Shown: positions 52,090 through 60,539 of the stretch, piece by piece
Numbering within the stretch: the stretch's first letter is position 1
Layout: every line of letters starts with the position of its first letter
Origin: Betaproteobacteria bacterium UBA5216
Lineage (GTDB): Bacteria > Pseudomonadota > Gammaproteobacteria > Burkholderiales > SG8-41
Direction: 5' to 3'
Assembly: GCA_002412495.1 (NCBI GenBank)
Contig: DHVE01000090.1
Location: 1 to 64,000 of the forward strand
DNA length: 64,000 nucleotides
The notes under the pieces: model-generated
The model's database searches: none
Told to the model about the DNA's origin: nothing
What the model saw: the letters and a program-made list of their open reading frames with translations, nothing else
Translations under genes and position numbers: made by a program

Positions 52090-53808
52090 ATGTTTAAAAA
52101 CAAACACTTAATTTCATCCCTTGCTCTGGTGCTGTTGGCGGGGTGCGCCACTGAAAACATGGGGCCCGTGCCCGAGGCCACCAAGACCGGCGTAGGCCCG
52201 ACCGATGCCGAATTAATCGGCGACAAGGCCAGCACCGACAACGTGTTGACCTACGGCATGGGGTATGACCAGAACCGCTACAGCCCGCTGCGCCAGATCA
52301 ACAAGAGCAACGTGAAAAAGCTGACGCCCGTGTGGACCGCGGGACTCGACAATGATTTCGGCGAGCAGGCGCAGCCGATGATCTACGACGGCGTGATGTA
52401 TGTGAGCAACGCCAAATGGACGTATGCCATTGACGCGCTTACCGGCAAACAGAACTGGCGCACGCCGACGAATTTCACACCGGAGACGCCGCGCGTGGTG
52501 TGCTGTGGCATTTCCAATAAAGGCGTTGCGCTTTACAAGGGTAAAGTGTTCCGTACCACGCTCGATGCGCATGTCGTCGCGCTGGACCAGAAAACCGGCA
52601 AGGAACTCTGGCGCCAGAAAGCCGCTGAATGGAAAGAAGGTTACTCGCAGACGGTCGCGCCGCAAATTGCCAACGGCGTGCTGATTACCGGCATCTCGGG
52701 AGCGGAGTTCGGTATCCGCGGCTTTCTCGACGGCTGGGATCCGGATACCGGCAAAAAGCTGTGGCGCCGTTACACCACCGCCGGCCCTGGAGAAAAAGGC
52801 CATGAGACCTGGGAGCCGCGCGATGCGTACAAAACCGGCGGCGCCAGCACCTGGATCACCGGTTCTTACGATCCGGAACTCGATCTTTTGTATTGGGGCA
52901 CGGGCAACGCGGGGCCGTGGAATCCCGCTTATCGCAAGGGCGACAATCTCTATGCGGCGTCGGTGATCGCGATACGTCCAAAGACCGGCGAGATCGCTTG
53001 GCACTATCAGTTCGTGCCGAATGATTCCTTTGACTGGGATTCGCTGTGGGAATTGATCCTCACCGACATGGTCATCGACGGCCAAAAGCGCAAGGTCGTC
53101 ATGCAGATGAATCGCAACGGCTTTCTGTATGTCATCGATCGTACCAACGGCAAGCTCATTTCAGCCAAGCCGTTTGGCCGCGTGAACTGGGCCACGCATG
53201 TGGACATGGCCACGGGCCGCCCGGTCGAGTCTGATTTGGTGACCAAGGAACTACGCGCCGGCAAAACCATCGAGATGTGGCCCAGCGTGCGCGGCGCGAA
53301 GAACTGGCCGCATGCCGCCTACAATCCGAATACCGGATTGCTGTATGCCAACACCAACCATCAAGGTTCGATCTACCGTTTTGTGCCGGTGGAATACAAG
53401 CCAGGGCAGCGGTTCACCGGTATGGAGAACACCTTAACCACGGTCAAGCCGGGCGAACCTTATGGGCACGTCGAAGCCATCGAGCCGCTCACCGGCAAGG
53501 CGCGCTGGCGCGTGCCGCTCACCGATAACCAGAACTGGTCGGCGATGCTCGCGACTGGCGGCGGCCTGTTGTTCAACGGCAAACACACGGGTGAGTTTTA
53601 CGCGATGGATGCCGATACCGGCCAAACCCTGTGGGAATTCCGTACGTCGTCCGGCGTGAATTCGCAGCCGGTCACGTGGACGCACAACGGCAAGCAATAC
53701 ATCACCGTGTTGTCGGGATACGGCGGGCTCTACGGACAGGCGCATCGCGCGCGCAATCCCAACGTGCCGCTGGGCGGTTCGGTATGGACGTTTGCACTGA
53801 GGGATTAA
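52090..53808 (+). CDS. PQQ alcohol dehydrogenase, lipoprotein
   Basis: 572 residues. The N-terminus ends in a lipobox (LALVLLAGC), so the enzyme is probably tethered to a membrane facing the periplasm. Vicinal Cys138-Cys139 (VVCCG) is intact. Propeller motifs include GAEFGIRGFLDGWDPDTG, GTGNAGPWN and NDSFDWD; the Asp-Trp-Asp fits lanthanide-type quinoproteins, where a second Asp two residues after the catalytic Asp binds the metal. There is no fused cytochrome domain; electrons probably go to the cytochrome c at 55566. Middle gene of three tandem paralogues; 24 bases separate it from the first. Confidence 0.88.
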   Translation: MFKNKHLISSLALVLLAGCATENMGPVPEATKTGVGPTDAELIGDKASTDNVLTYGMGYDQNRYSPLRQINKSNVKKLTPVWTAGLDNDFGEQAQPMIYDGVMYVSNAKWTYAIDALTGKQNWRTPTNFTPETPRVVCCGISNKGVALYKGKVFRTTLDAHVVALDQKTGKELWRQKAAEWKEGYSQTVAPQIANGVLITGISGAEFGIRGFLDGWDPDTGKKLWRRYTTAGPGEKGHETWEPRDAYKTGGASTWITGSYDPELDLLYWGTGNAGPWNPAYRKGDNLYAASVIAIRPKTGEIAWHYQFVPNDSFDWDSLWELILTDMVIDGQKRKVVMQMNRNGFLYVIDRTNGKLISAKPFGRVNWATHVDMATGRPVESDLVTKELRAGKTIEMWPSVRGAKNWPHAAYNPNTGLLYANTNHQGSIYRFVPVEYKPGQRFTGMENTLTTVKPGEPYGHVEAIEPLTGKARWRVPLTDNQNWSAMLATGGGLLFNGKHTGEFYAMDADTGQTLWEFRTSSGVNSQPVTWTHNGKQYITVLSGYGGLYGQAHRARNPNVPLGGSVWTFALRD

Positions 53809-53875
53809 TCGGATACAGCGTCGTTTTTGCCGGCGCGGGTATGACAAGCTGACTTTTTTACAAGGGGGAACAATC

Positions 53876-55549
53876 ATGAAACACTGGGCACTGGTTTTGG
53901 CATTACTGGGCTTTGCCGGCGCGGCCAACGCGCAAACCGATGCGGAGTTGCGCGCGGATGGCACGAAGGCGGGCAACACCGATAACGTGTTGACCTACGG
54001 TATGGGGTATCACCAGAATCGCTACAGCACGCTCGACAAAATCAACAAGAGCAACGTCAAGCGGCTGGTGCCCGTGTGGAGCACCTCGCTCGACAACGAG
54101 CTGGGTGAGCAGGCGCAACCGCTTGTCCACGACGGCGTGATGTATGTGTCCAATGCGCGCTGGACGTACGCGATGGATGCGCTGACCGGAAGGGTAATCT
54201 GGCGCACCGCCGTGAACTTTGACCCGGATACGCCGCGTGTGGTGTGTTGCGGCAACTCCAACAAGGGGGTTGCGATTTACAACGGCAAGGTGTTTCGAGG
54301 CACCTTGGATGCGCATGTGATCGCGCTGGATATGAAGACCGGCAAGGAAGTGTGGCGCCAGAAGGCCGCCGAGTGGAAAGAGGGTTATTCGATGACCGTC
54401 GCGCCGCAGATCGCCAACGGCGTGGTGATCACTGGCTGCTCGGGCGCCGAGTTTGGCGCGCGCTGCTTCCTCGATGGCTGGGACCCGGAAACCGGCAAAA
54501 AACTCTGGCGTCGTTACACCACCGCCGGCCCGGGCGAAAAGGGGCACGAGACGTGGGAGCCGCGCGAGGCGTACCTGCGAGGCGGTGCTTCGACCTGGAT
54601 TACCGGCTCGTATGATCCGGAACTGGACCTGGTGTATTGGGGCACCGGCAATGGCGGCCCGTGGAACGACGCCAAGCGCAAGGGTGACAATCTGTATGTG
54701 GCGTCCGTGATTGCGATTCGCCCCAAGACCGGCGAAATCGTGTGGCACTACCAGTTCGCGCCCAACGACGTGTGGGATTGGGACACATGGGAACTGATTC
54801 AAGGCGATGTCACCGTGAACGGCCAGCGCCGCAAGGTCATCATGCAGATGTCGCGCAACGGATTTTTGTATGTGATCGACCGCACGAACGGTCAATTGCT
54901 TTCCGCCAATCCCTTCGCCAAGGTCAACTGGGCGACGCACGTCGATCTGAAGACGGGCCGCCCGGTGGAGTCCGAAGAGTCGAAGAAGTTGCGCGCGGGT
55001 GGAACCATCCAGATCTGGCCCAGCATCAACGGCGCCAAGAACTGGCCGCATGCCGCGTTTAACCCGAACACCGGGCTGCTGTATGCGAACACCTATCACA
55101 GCTATTCGACCTTCAAATTCGTTCCGCTGGGCGAATACAAAGCCGGTTTCCGTTACACGGGCATTGAAAACATTTATCCGCCCACCCCGACCGATGAACC
55201 CTCGGGTCACATGGAAGCGATAGATCCTGTGTCCGGAAAACCGAAGTGGCGTGTGCCGCTGGTTGGCTACCGCAACGCGTCGGCAATGCTGGCGACAGCA
55301 GGCGGCTTACTCTTCACCGGTAAGTTTTCTGGCGAATTTATCGCGCTGGATGCCGACACCGGTGCGCAACTGTGGTCGTTCAAGACCAGCTCCGGCATTA
55401 ACGCGCAGCCGATTACCTGGACGAAAAACGGCAAGCAGTACGTCACCGTGCTGTCGGGTCTGGGCGGGGTATCTTCCGCGCGCCGCGGCCTGCCCAACAC
55501 GCTACCGGCGGGCGGTTCGGTATGGACGTTCGCGCTGTTTGACCAATAA
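53876..55549 (+). CDS. PQQ alcohol dehydrogenase
   Basis: 557 residues with Sec signal peptide MKHWALVLALLGFAGAANA. Vicinal Cys124-Cys125 aligns position-for-position with Cys124/TGA125 of the first gene. GAEFGARCFLDGWDPETG carries the Glu, with an extra Cys where the others have Gly. GTGNGGPWN and NDVWDWD carry the Asn, the catalytic Asp and the lanthanide-type Asp. Third gene of the cluster, 16 bases before the cytochrome c. Alcohol substrate unknown. Confidence 0.88.
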   Translation: MKHWALVLALLGFAGAANAQTDAELRADGTKAGNTDNVLTYGMGYHQNRYSTLDKINKSNVKRLVPVWSTSLDNELGEQAQPLVHDGVMYVSNARWTYAMDALTGRVIWRTAVNFDPDTPRVVCCGNSNKGVAIYNGKVFRGTLDAHVIALDMKTGKEVWRQKAAEWKEGYSMTVAPQIANGVVITGCSGAEFGARCFLDGWDPETGKKLWRRYTTAGPGEKGHETWEPREAYLRGGASTWITGSYDPELDLVYWGTGNGGPWNDAKRKGDNLYVASVIAIRPKTGEIVWHYQFAPNDVWDWDTWELIQGDVTVNGQRRKVIMQMSRNGFLYVIDRTNGQLLSANPFAKVNWATHVDLKTGRPVESEESKKLRAGGTIQIWPSINGAKNWPHAAFNPNTGLLYANTYHSYSTFKFVPLGEYKAGFRYTGIENIYPPTPTDEPSGHMEAIDPVSGKPKWRVPLVGYRNASAMLATAGGLLFTGKFSGEFIALDADTGAQLWSFKTSSGINAQPITWTKNGKQYVTVLSGLGGVSSARRGLPNTLPAGGSVWTFALFDQ

Positions 55550-55565
55550 AGGATTACGAACGTTG

Positions 55566-55910
55566 ATGAATGCAACACGCTTTACGAAAATAGCGATGCG
55601 GGTTATCGCGGCATGCGCGCTGGCGCATGTCGCGGTGGCACATGCCGATGAAGCAGCCGGGCCGTCGCCGGAACAAATCAAAAAAGGCGCCGCGACCTAT
55701 TCGCAAAATTGTTCGCCGTGTCATGGCCCGCGCATGCTTGATCCGCAGGGCGCGTTTGATTTAAGGACATTTCGCAAAGACGAGAAAAATCGTTTTCTCA
55801 CGTCGGTGAGCAAAGGCAAGAACCAGATGCCGCCGTGGGGCGGGTTGCTAAGCCCCGAGGATATCGAGTCGCTGTGGGCCTACGTGATCGCGGGAGAAAA
55901 AACGCAGTAG
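55566..55910 (+). CDS. Monohaem cytochrome c
   Basis: 114 residues. Signal peptide ends HVAVAHA; haem site Cys49-Ser-Pro-Cys52-His53 in YSQNCSPCHGPR; axial Met88 in NQMPPWGG. It is a small class I cytochrome placed directly after three PQQ dehydrogenases and is their likely electron acceptor. The ATG at 55566 is preceded by AAAGGA; a TTG one codon earlier is possible. Confidence 0.9.
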   Translation: MNATRFTKIAMRVIAACALAHVAVAHADEAAGPSPEQIKKGAATYSQNCSPCHGPRMLDPQGAFDLRTFRKDEKNRFLTSVSKGKNQMPPWGGLLSPEDIESLWAYVIAGEKTQ

Positions 55911-55923
55911 GGGAGAGTCGCGC

Positions 55924-56457
55924 ATGAGCAATGCTGAACGTTACACACGGGTTGCCATTATTCTGCACTGGCTGATTGCAATCGGCGTGCTGGCGCAGAT
56001 CGCGCTCGGCTGGTGGATGATAGAGATTCCGAAGAGCCCGCCGGGCGTTCGCGCGTATTGGTTCAACGTGCACAAATCCATTGGATTGACGCTGGGCATG
56101 CTGATATTGCTGCGCGTGGTGTGGCGTTTTACGCAAGGTGCGCCGCCCTTGCCCGAAGGCTTGCCGCAATGGCAAAAGCTGGCGGCAAAGGTCAGCCACT
56201 ACGCCATGTATGCCTGCATGATCATCATGCCGGTGTCGGGTTATCTCGGCTCATCATTCACCAAGTACCCGATCAAGTATTTCGGCTATACGCTGCCGCA
56301 CTGGGGTTGGGATGCGCCGGCGTACAAGGAGATTTGCAGTCAGGTGCATTACGCGACGGTGATCATTTTCATGGTGCTGATCGCTCTGCATTTTGCGGCG
56401 GCGGTGAAGCACATGATCGCGCGCGACGGGGTGATACAGCGCATCACACGGTGGTGA
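55924..56457 (+). CDS. Cytochrome b561-family membrane protein
   Basis: 177 residues with four membrane helices at roughly 10-30, 48-68, 92-112 and 140-162. Haem-ligand histidines are in ILHWLIA, NVHKSIG, VHYATVI and ALHFAAA. Prokaryotic b561 proteins pass electrons between the quinone pool and periplasmic carriers. Thirteen bases after the cytochrome c gene, it completes a plausible chain: PQQ enzyme, cytochrome c, b561. GGGGAGAG precedes the ATG. Confidence 0.9.
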   Translation: MSNAERYTRVAIILHWLIAIGVLAQIALGWWMIEIPKSPPGVRAYWFNVHKSIGLTLGMLILLRVVWRFTQGAPPLPEGLPQWQKLAAKVSHYAMYACMIIMPVSGYLGSSFTKYPIKYFGYTLPHWGWDAPAYKEICSQVHYATVIIFMVLIALHFAAAVKHMIARDGVIQRITRW

Positions 56458-56508
56458 TTTAGCGGGCGCGAGATGCATCGCGTGAGTTCGCCCGGCTCGT
56501 ACACGCCT

Positions 56509-57513
56509 TTATTCGATCCGTATTCCGGCTTCCTTGATCACCTTCGCCCAGCGCGCCAGCTCGCGCTGGATGAACGCGGCGAATTGTTCCGGCGTATTGC
56601 CCACCGCCATCGCGCCTTCGTTGTGCAGCCGGTCGCGCAGTTCGGGTGCGCGCACGGCCTTGACGACTTCGGCGTTCAGTTTGTCGATAATGGCGCGTGG
56701 CGTGCGTGCGGGCGCGAGCAGGCCGTACCACGAGGTCGCATCGTATCCGGGCACGCCGGATTCCGCGATGGTCGGCACCTCCGGCAGTGGTGCGATGCGC
56801 GCCGCCGATGTCACGGCCAGCGCGCGCACGCGGTTGGTGCGGATTTGCGGCAGCATTGACAGCGCGCTGTTGAACAGCAATTGCACTTGTCCGCCGAGCA
56901 GATCGGTCAGCGCCGGGCCGGTGCCTTTGTAGGGCACGTGTTGCAGCTTGATTTTTGCCATGCTGTTGAAGAGTTCCACCGACAGGTGCGCGATCGAGCC
57001 GGTACCTGACGACGCATAATTGATCTGGCCCGGCCGCGACTGCGCGTACTTCACCAGTTCACCGACCGATTTTGCGGGCAGTCCCGGATTCGCCGCCACC
57101 ACCAGCGCGGCGGATGCGATCTGGCTCACCGGCGCGAAATCCTTCACCGGATCGTAGGGCAGTTTCGATTGCAACCCGGGGTTGGTGCCGTGGCTACCCA
57201 CGCCGCCGAGAAACAGCGTGTAGCCATCGGGCGCCGCGCGCGCCGCGATTTCGGTGCCGATATTGCCGCCCGCGCCACCGCGATTGTCGACGACCACCTG
57301 CTGCGCAAAGGCGTCGGTGAATTTCTGGCCGATGATGCGCGCCATCACGTCATTGCCGCCGCCGGGCGGAAACGGCACGATGAAACGGATCGGCCTCGAT
57401 GGATAGTCTTGTGCAAGTGCCGTACCGGGGGCAACCAGTGAAACCACTTGCAGAACGACAGGCGCGGCGGCAAGCACCGGCAACATCAACGCAAACGGCC
57501 GCGGCAAGCGCAT
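56509..57513 (-). CDS. Bug/TctC-family periplasmic receptor
   Basis: 334 residues, at the long end because of an extended signal peptide (MRLPRPFALMLPVLAAAPVV to GTALAQ). Loop PPGGGNDVMAR, VVDNRGGAGGNIG, LPYDPVKDFAPV, HVPYKGTGPAL and WAKVIKEAG are all canonical, making this the most typical receptor in the window. GAGGGGG precedes the ATG at 57513. Divergent from the hydrolase at 57646. Confidence 0.92.
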   Translation of the reverse strand: MRLPRPFALMLPVLAAAPVVLQVVSLVAPGTALAQDYPSRPIRFIVPFPPGGGNDVMARIIGQKFTDAFAQQVVVDNRGGAGGNIGTEIAARAAPDGYTLFLGGVGSHGTNPGLQSKLPYDPVKDFAPVSQIASAALVVAANPGLPAKSVGELVKYAQSRPGQINYASSGTGSIAHLSVELFNSMAKIKLQHVPYKGTGPALTDLLGGQVQLLFNSALSMLPQIRTNRVRALAVTSAARIAPLPEVPTIAESGVPGYDATSWYGLLAPARTPRAIIDKLNAEVVKAVRAPELRDRLHNEGAMAVGNTPEQFAAFIQRELARWAKVIKEAGIRIE

Positions 57514-57645
57514 GGAACCCCCTCGTTGGTACGCATGGAAAAAAGGCATGCACAAATTCTATCGGCATTCGCCACGGCTGTCGTAGCGGCTTGCGAATCG
57601 CCGTGCGCTATGGCATGTTCAAGTCCATTACCCCTTCGGAACCCG

Positions 57646-58485
57646 ATGCCCGTGAAAACTCAACTCGTTACCATACAAACCGATAGCATTCCCATCGATG
57701 GCGCGCTGCACGAGCCAGATGGCGAGATCAAGGGCTCGGCACTGTATTTTCACGGCAATACCATGAATTTCTACACTGGCGCCGCGCGCTTTTTGCCACC
57801 GGTGCTGACCCGGTTGGGGTTGGCGGTGCTGGCGTTCAACCGGCGCGGGCACGACATCCTCACCACGCGCGCCAGCCGCGCTGCCGAGGGCGGGGCGTTT
57901 CAAACCACCGCACAGGCGATTGCCGACAATCGGTTTGCCGCGCAGTGGATGGCGGCGCGTGGCTTCGCTAATCCGGTGATCATGGGTCACAGCAACGGCG
58001 GCATGCTCTCGACGCGCCATGTCGCCGACCATCCGAACACCCCCGCGCTGGTGCTGCTGTCGGCGGGACGCGGCAGCGCGCGGCAAGATACCTCTGGCGG
58101 CAGCGAACGGCTGTTCGCGGATGGCAAGCTGGATGTGTTGACGCAGCAGGCGAGAGACATGGTCGCGGCGGGGCGCGGTCGCGATCTGATGTTCATGCCC
58201 GGCTGGTGGTACGTGATCAGCGCGGAGAGTTTTCTTGATCGCATTGTTTCCGTGCCCGACACCATCGCGCTCGCGCCGCAAATCAAATGCCCGGTGCTGG
58301 CGATCCGTGGCGACAAGGAAGACCGCGACCGTTATCCCGCCGAGGAATTTCAGGCCGCGTGCGGCGGGCCGTGCGAGGTGAACATCGTGGCCAATTGCGA
58401 CCATTTTTATAATGATCGCGAAGAACACGTGGCGGGCATCGTGGCATCATGGCTGGCGAAGACGCTGAAGCTGCAGGGGCTGTAG
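57646..58485 (+). CDS. Alpha/beta hydrolase
   Basis: 279 residues without signal peptide. ALYFHGNTMNF (oxyanion region), GHSNGGML (nucleophile), acid in RGDKEDRDRY and histidine in NCDHFYND complete a triad. The sequence resembles small cytosolic esterases/acyl hydrolases. Upstream in-frame ATGs lie inside the divergent receptor's leader and are unlikely. A short GTAGGGCGG repeat remnant with an AAGCG-CTG-CGCTTTTT hairpin (58493-58508) follows and may terminate it. Confidence 0.8.
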   Translation: MPVKTQLVTIQTDSIPIDGALHEPDGEIKGSALYFHGNTMNFYTGAARFLPPVLTRLGLAVLAFNRRGHDILTTRASRAAEGGAFQTTAQAIADNRFAAQWMAARGFANPVIMGHSNGGMLSTRHVADHPNTPALVLLSAGRGSARQDTSGGSERLFADGKLDVLTQQARDMVAAGRGRDLMFMPGWWYVISAESFLDRIVSVPDTIALAPQIKCPVLAIRGDKEDRDRYPAEEFQAACGGPCEVNIVANCDHFYNDREEHVAGIVASWLAKTLKLQGL

Positions 58486-58531
58486 GGCGGATAAGCGCTG
58501 CGCTTTTTCATCCTGGCAAAATACTAAATTA

Positions 58532-59494
58532 ATGTTTCAAAACAATTATTTACATATCTTCTGGTTGGTGTGCCTCATGGCGCCTGCACACGCCGCCTAT
58601 CCTGACCGCCCGATCCGCATGATTGTGCCGTCCACACCCGGCGGCGGTACCGATCTCGCCGCGCGCATGATCGCGCCGAAGCTCTCGGAATATCTCGGCC
58701 AGCAAATCGTTATCGACAATCGCGGCGGCGCCAGCGGCAATATCGGCGCGGAACTCGGCGCGCGCGCGGCGCCGGATGGTTACACATTGACGGCGGCGGT
58801 GGCGTCGCTCACCAGCAATGCGTCGTTGATGAAAAAAGTGCCGTTTGATATCGAGCGTGATTTCGCGCCGATTGCGATGACGGTGATCGTGCCGAACCTG
58901 CTGGCCTCGCACCCGTCGGTGCCCGCCACCAACGTGAAGGAATTGATCGCGCACATTAAATCGCGTCCGGGCCAGATGCAGTTTGCTTCAGCGGGCGTGG
59001 GTAGCATGCCGCATCTGATGATGGAATTTTTTGTCAGCATGGCGGGTTTGAAGATGAACCACGTGCCGTACAAGGGCGCGGGCGTGGCGCTGGTGGATGT
59101 CATCGCGGGGCATGTGCCGCTGATGGCGGCGAATATTCTTTCGACACTGCCGCAGGTGCGGGCGGGCAAGCTGCGCGCCTATGGCGTGACCAGCGCCAAG
59201 CGCTCGCCGGGCGCGCCGGATATTCCCGCTATTTCGGAAAGTGGACTGCCAGGCTACGACGCCGTGACGTGGTTTGGCGTGCTGGCCCCTGCCGGCTTGC
59301 CGCGTGATATCGTTACGCGGTTGCATACGAACGTGGTGCGCGCGGTGAATGACGCCGGCGTGCGCAAACGTTTTATCGACGACGGTGCTGACCCGTCGCC
59401 GAGTGCATCGCCCGAGGCCTTTGCCGCGCTGATACGCAGCGAAGTGCGCAAATGGGCCAAAGTGATCAAGGATGCCGGGATACAACCGGAATAA
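58532..59494 (+). CDS. Bug/TctC-family periplasmic receptor
   Basis: 320 residues. The signal sequence MFQNNYLHIFWLVCLMAPAHA starts on AT-rich DNA. Loop TPGGGTDLAAR, VIDNRGGASGNIG, KVPFDIERDFAPI, HVPYKGAGVAL and WAKVIKDAG are present. The ribosome site is weak. It is followed 24 bases later by another receptor on the same strand. Confidence 0.9.
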   Translation: MFQNNYLHIFWLVCLMAPAHAAYPDRPIRMIVPSTPGGGTDLAARMIAPKLSEYLGQQIVIDNRGGASGNIGAELGARAAPDGYTLTAAVASLTSNASLMKKVPFDIERDFAPIAMTVIVPNLLASHPSVPATNVKELIAHIKSRPGQMQFASAGVGSMPHLMMEFFVSMAGLKMNHVPYKGAGVALVDVIAGHVPLMAANILSTLPQVRAGKLRAYGVTSAKRSPGAPDIPAISESGLPGYDAVTWFGVLAPAGLPRDIVTRLHTNVVRAVNDAGVRKRFIDDGADPSPSASPEAFAALIRSEVRKWAKVIKDAGIQPE

Positions 59495-59521
59495 CAGTGC
59501 AGTCGTGACCAAGGGGGAATG

Positions 59522-60490
59522 ATGAAGCAGTTTGGTTTGATAATCGCAGCTACGCTCGTGTGTATGGGGAGCGCTACCGCGCAAGCACAGGCGCAGACAC
59601 AAGGTTACCCATCCAAGCCCATACGGATTATTTCCACGGGTGGCGCCGATATCGTGCCGCGCCTGCTGGGGCAGAAGCTGACCGCCAATCTGGGGCAGCA
59701 AGTCATCAACGAAGAGCGCACGGGCGCCGCGACCACCATCGGTTCCGAATTCGTGGCGAAGTCCGCACCCGACGGTTATACGCTGCTGACGGCGGTGGCC
59801 TCGATGATGATTGCGCCGAATTTTTACAAGATCAATTACGACACCGCGCGCGACTTCGCGCCGATCACGCTGGCGGTCACCTCGCCGTGGGTGTTTGCCA
59901 TTCATCCTTCGCTGCCGGCAAAAAATCTGGCGGAATTCGTGCGCTTCGCCAAGGCGCATCCGGGGCAGATCAATTTCAGCGCTTCCACGCCCGGCGCGGC
60001 CAGTCATTTGACCATGGAGCTTTTCAAGCAGACCGCGGGCATTAACGTGGTGCATGTGAGTTACAAAACGCTGGCCGCGGCGATTACCGATACGGTCGGC
60101 GGCCAGGTGCAGATGGCGGTAAGCATCGCCCCGACGGTGATGCCGCACATCAAGACCGGCAGACTGCGCGGGCTGGTGGTATCGACCATCAAACGCTCCG
60201 CCGCCGCGCCGGAGTTGCCGACCATCGCCGAGTCGGGCTACCCCGGCTTCGATTCGCCGGGCTGGTACGGATTCATGGCGCCCGCCAAGACACCTCCGGC
60301 GATCATCACCACGCTCAACCGCGAATTCGTGGCGGCGCTGCGTTTGCAGGATGTGCGTGATCGGCTGATTGGCAGCGGCCTCGATCCCGTGGGCGATACC
60401 CCGCAGGAGTTCAGCGCCTTTGCCACCAACGAGCTTGAAAAATGGGCGCGCGTGGTGAAACAGGCGAACATCAAGATCAACGCGAACTGA
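59522..60490 (+). CDS. Bug/TctC-family receptor with shortened ligand loop
   Basis: 322 residues from the second of two consecutive ATGs (59519, 59522), both preceded by AAGGGGG. The signal peptide ends TAQAQAQ. The first ligand loop is shorter than in every other receptor here: IRIISTGGADIVPRL, lacking about four residues of the usual Pro-x-x-Pro-Gly-Gly stretch, and the conserved Ala-Arg is Pro-Arg. NYDTARDFAPI and HVSYKTLAAAI (Gly replaced by Thr) also deviate, so the ligand is probably different. Confidence 0.88.
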   Translation: MKQFGLIIAATLVCMGSATAQAQAQTQGYPSKPIRIISTGGADIVPRLLGQKLTANLGQQVINEERTGAATTIGSEFVAKSAPDGYTLLTAVASMMIAPNFYKINYDTARDFAPITLAVTSPWVFAIHPSLPAKNLAEFVRFAKAHPGQINFSASTPGAASHLTMELFKQTAGINVVHVSYKTLAAAITDTVGGQVQMAVSIAPTVMPHIKTGRLRGLVVSTIKRSAAAPELPTIAESGYPGFDSPGWYGFMAPAKTPPAIITTLNREFVAALRLQDVRDRLIGSGLDPVGDTPQEFSAFATNELEKWARVVKQANIKINAN

Positions 60491-60539
60491 CAACTGACGC
60501 ATGCCCCCATCGCGGCGGCGCTGATTACAACAACCCGCG

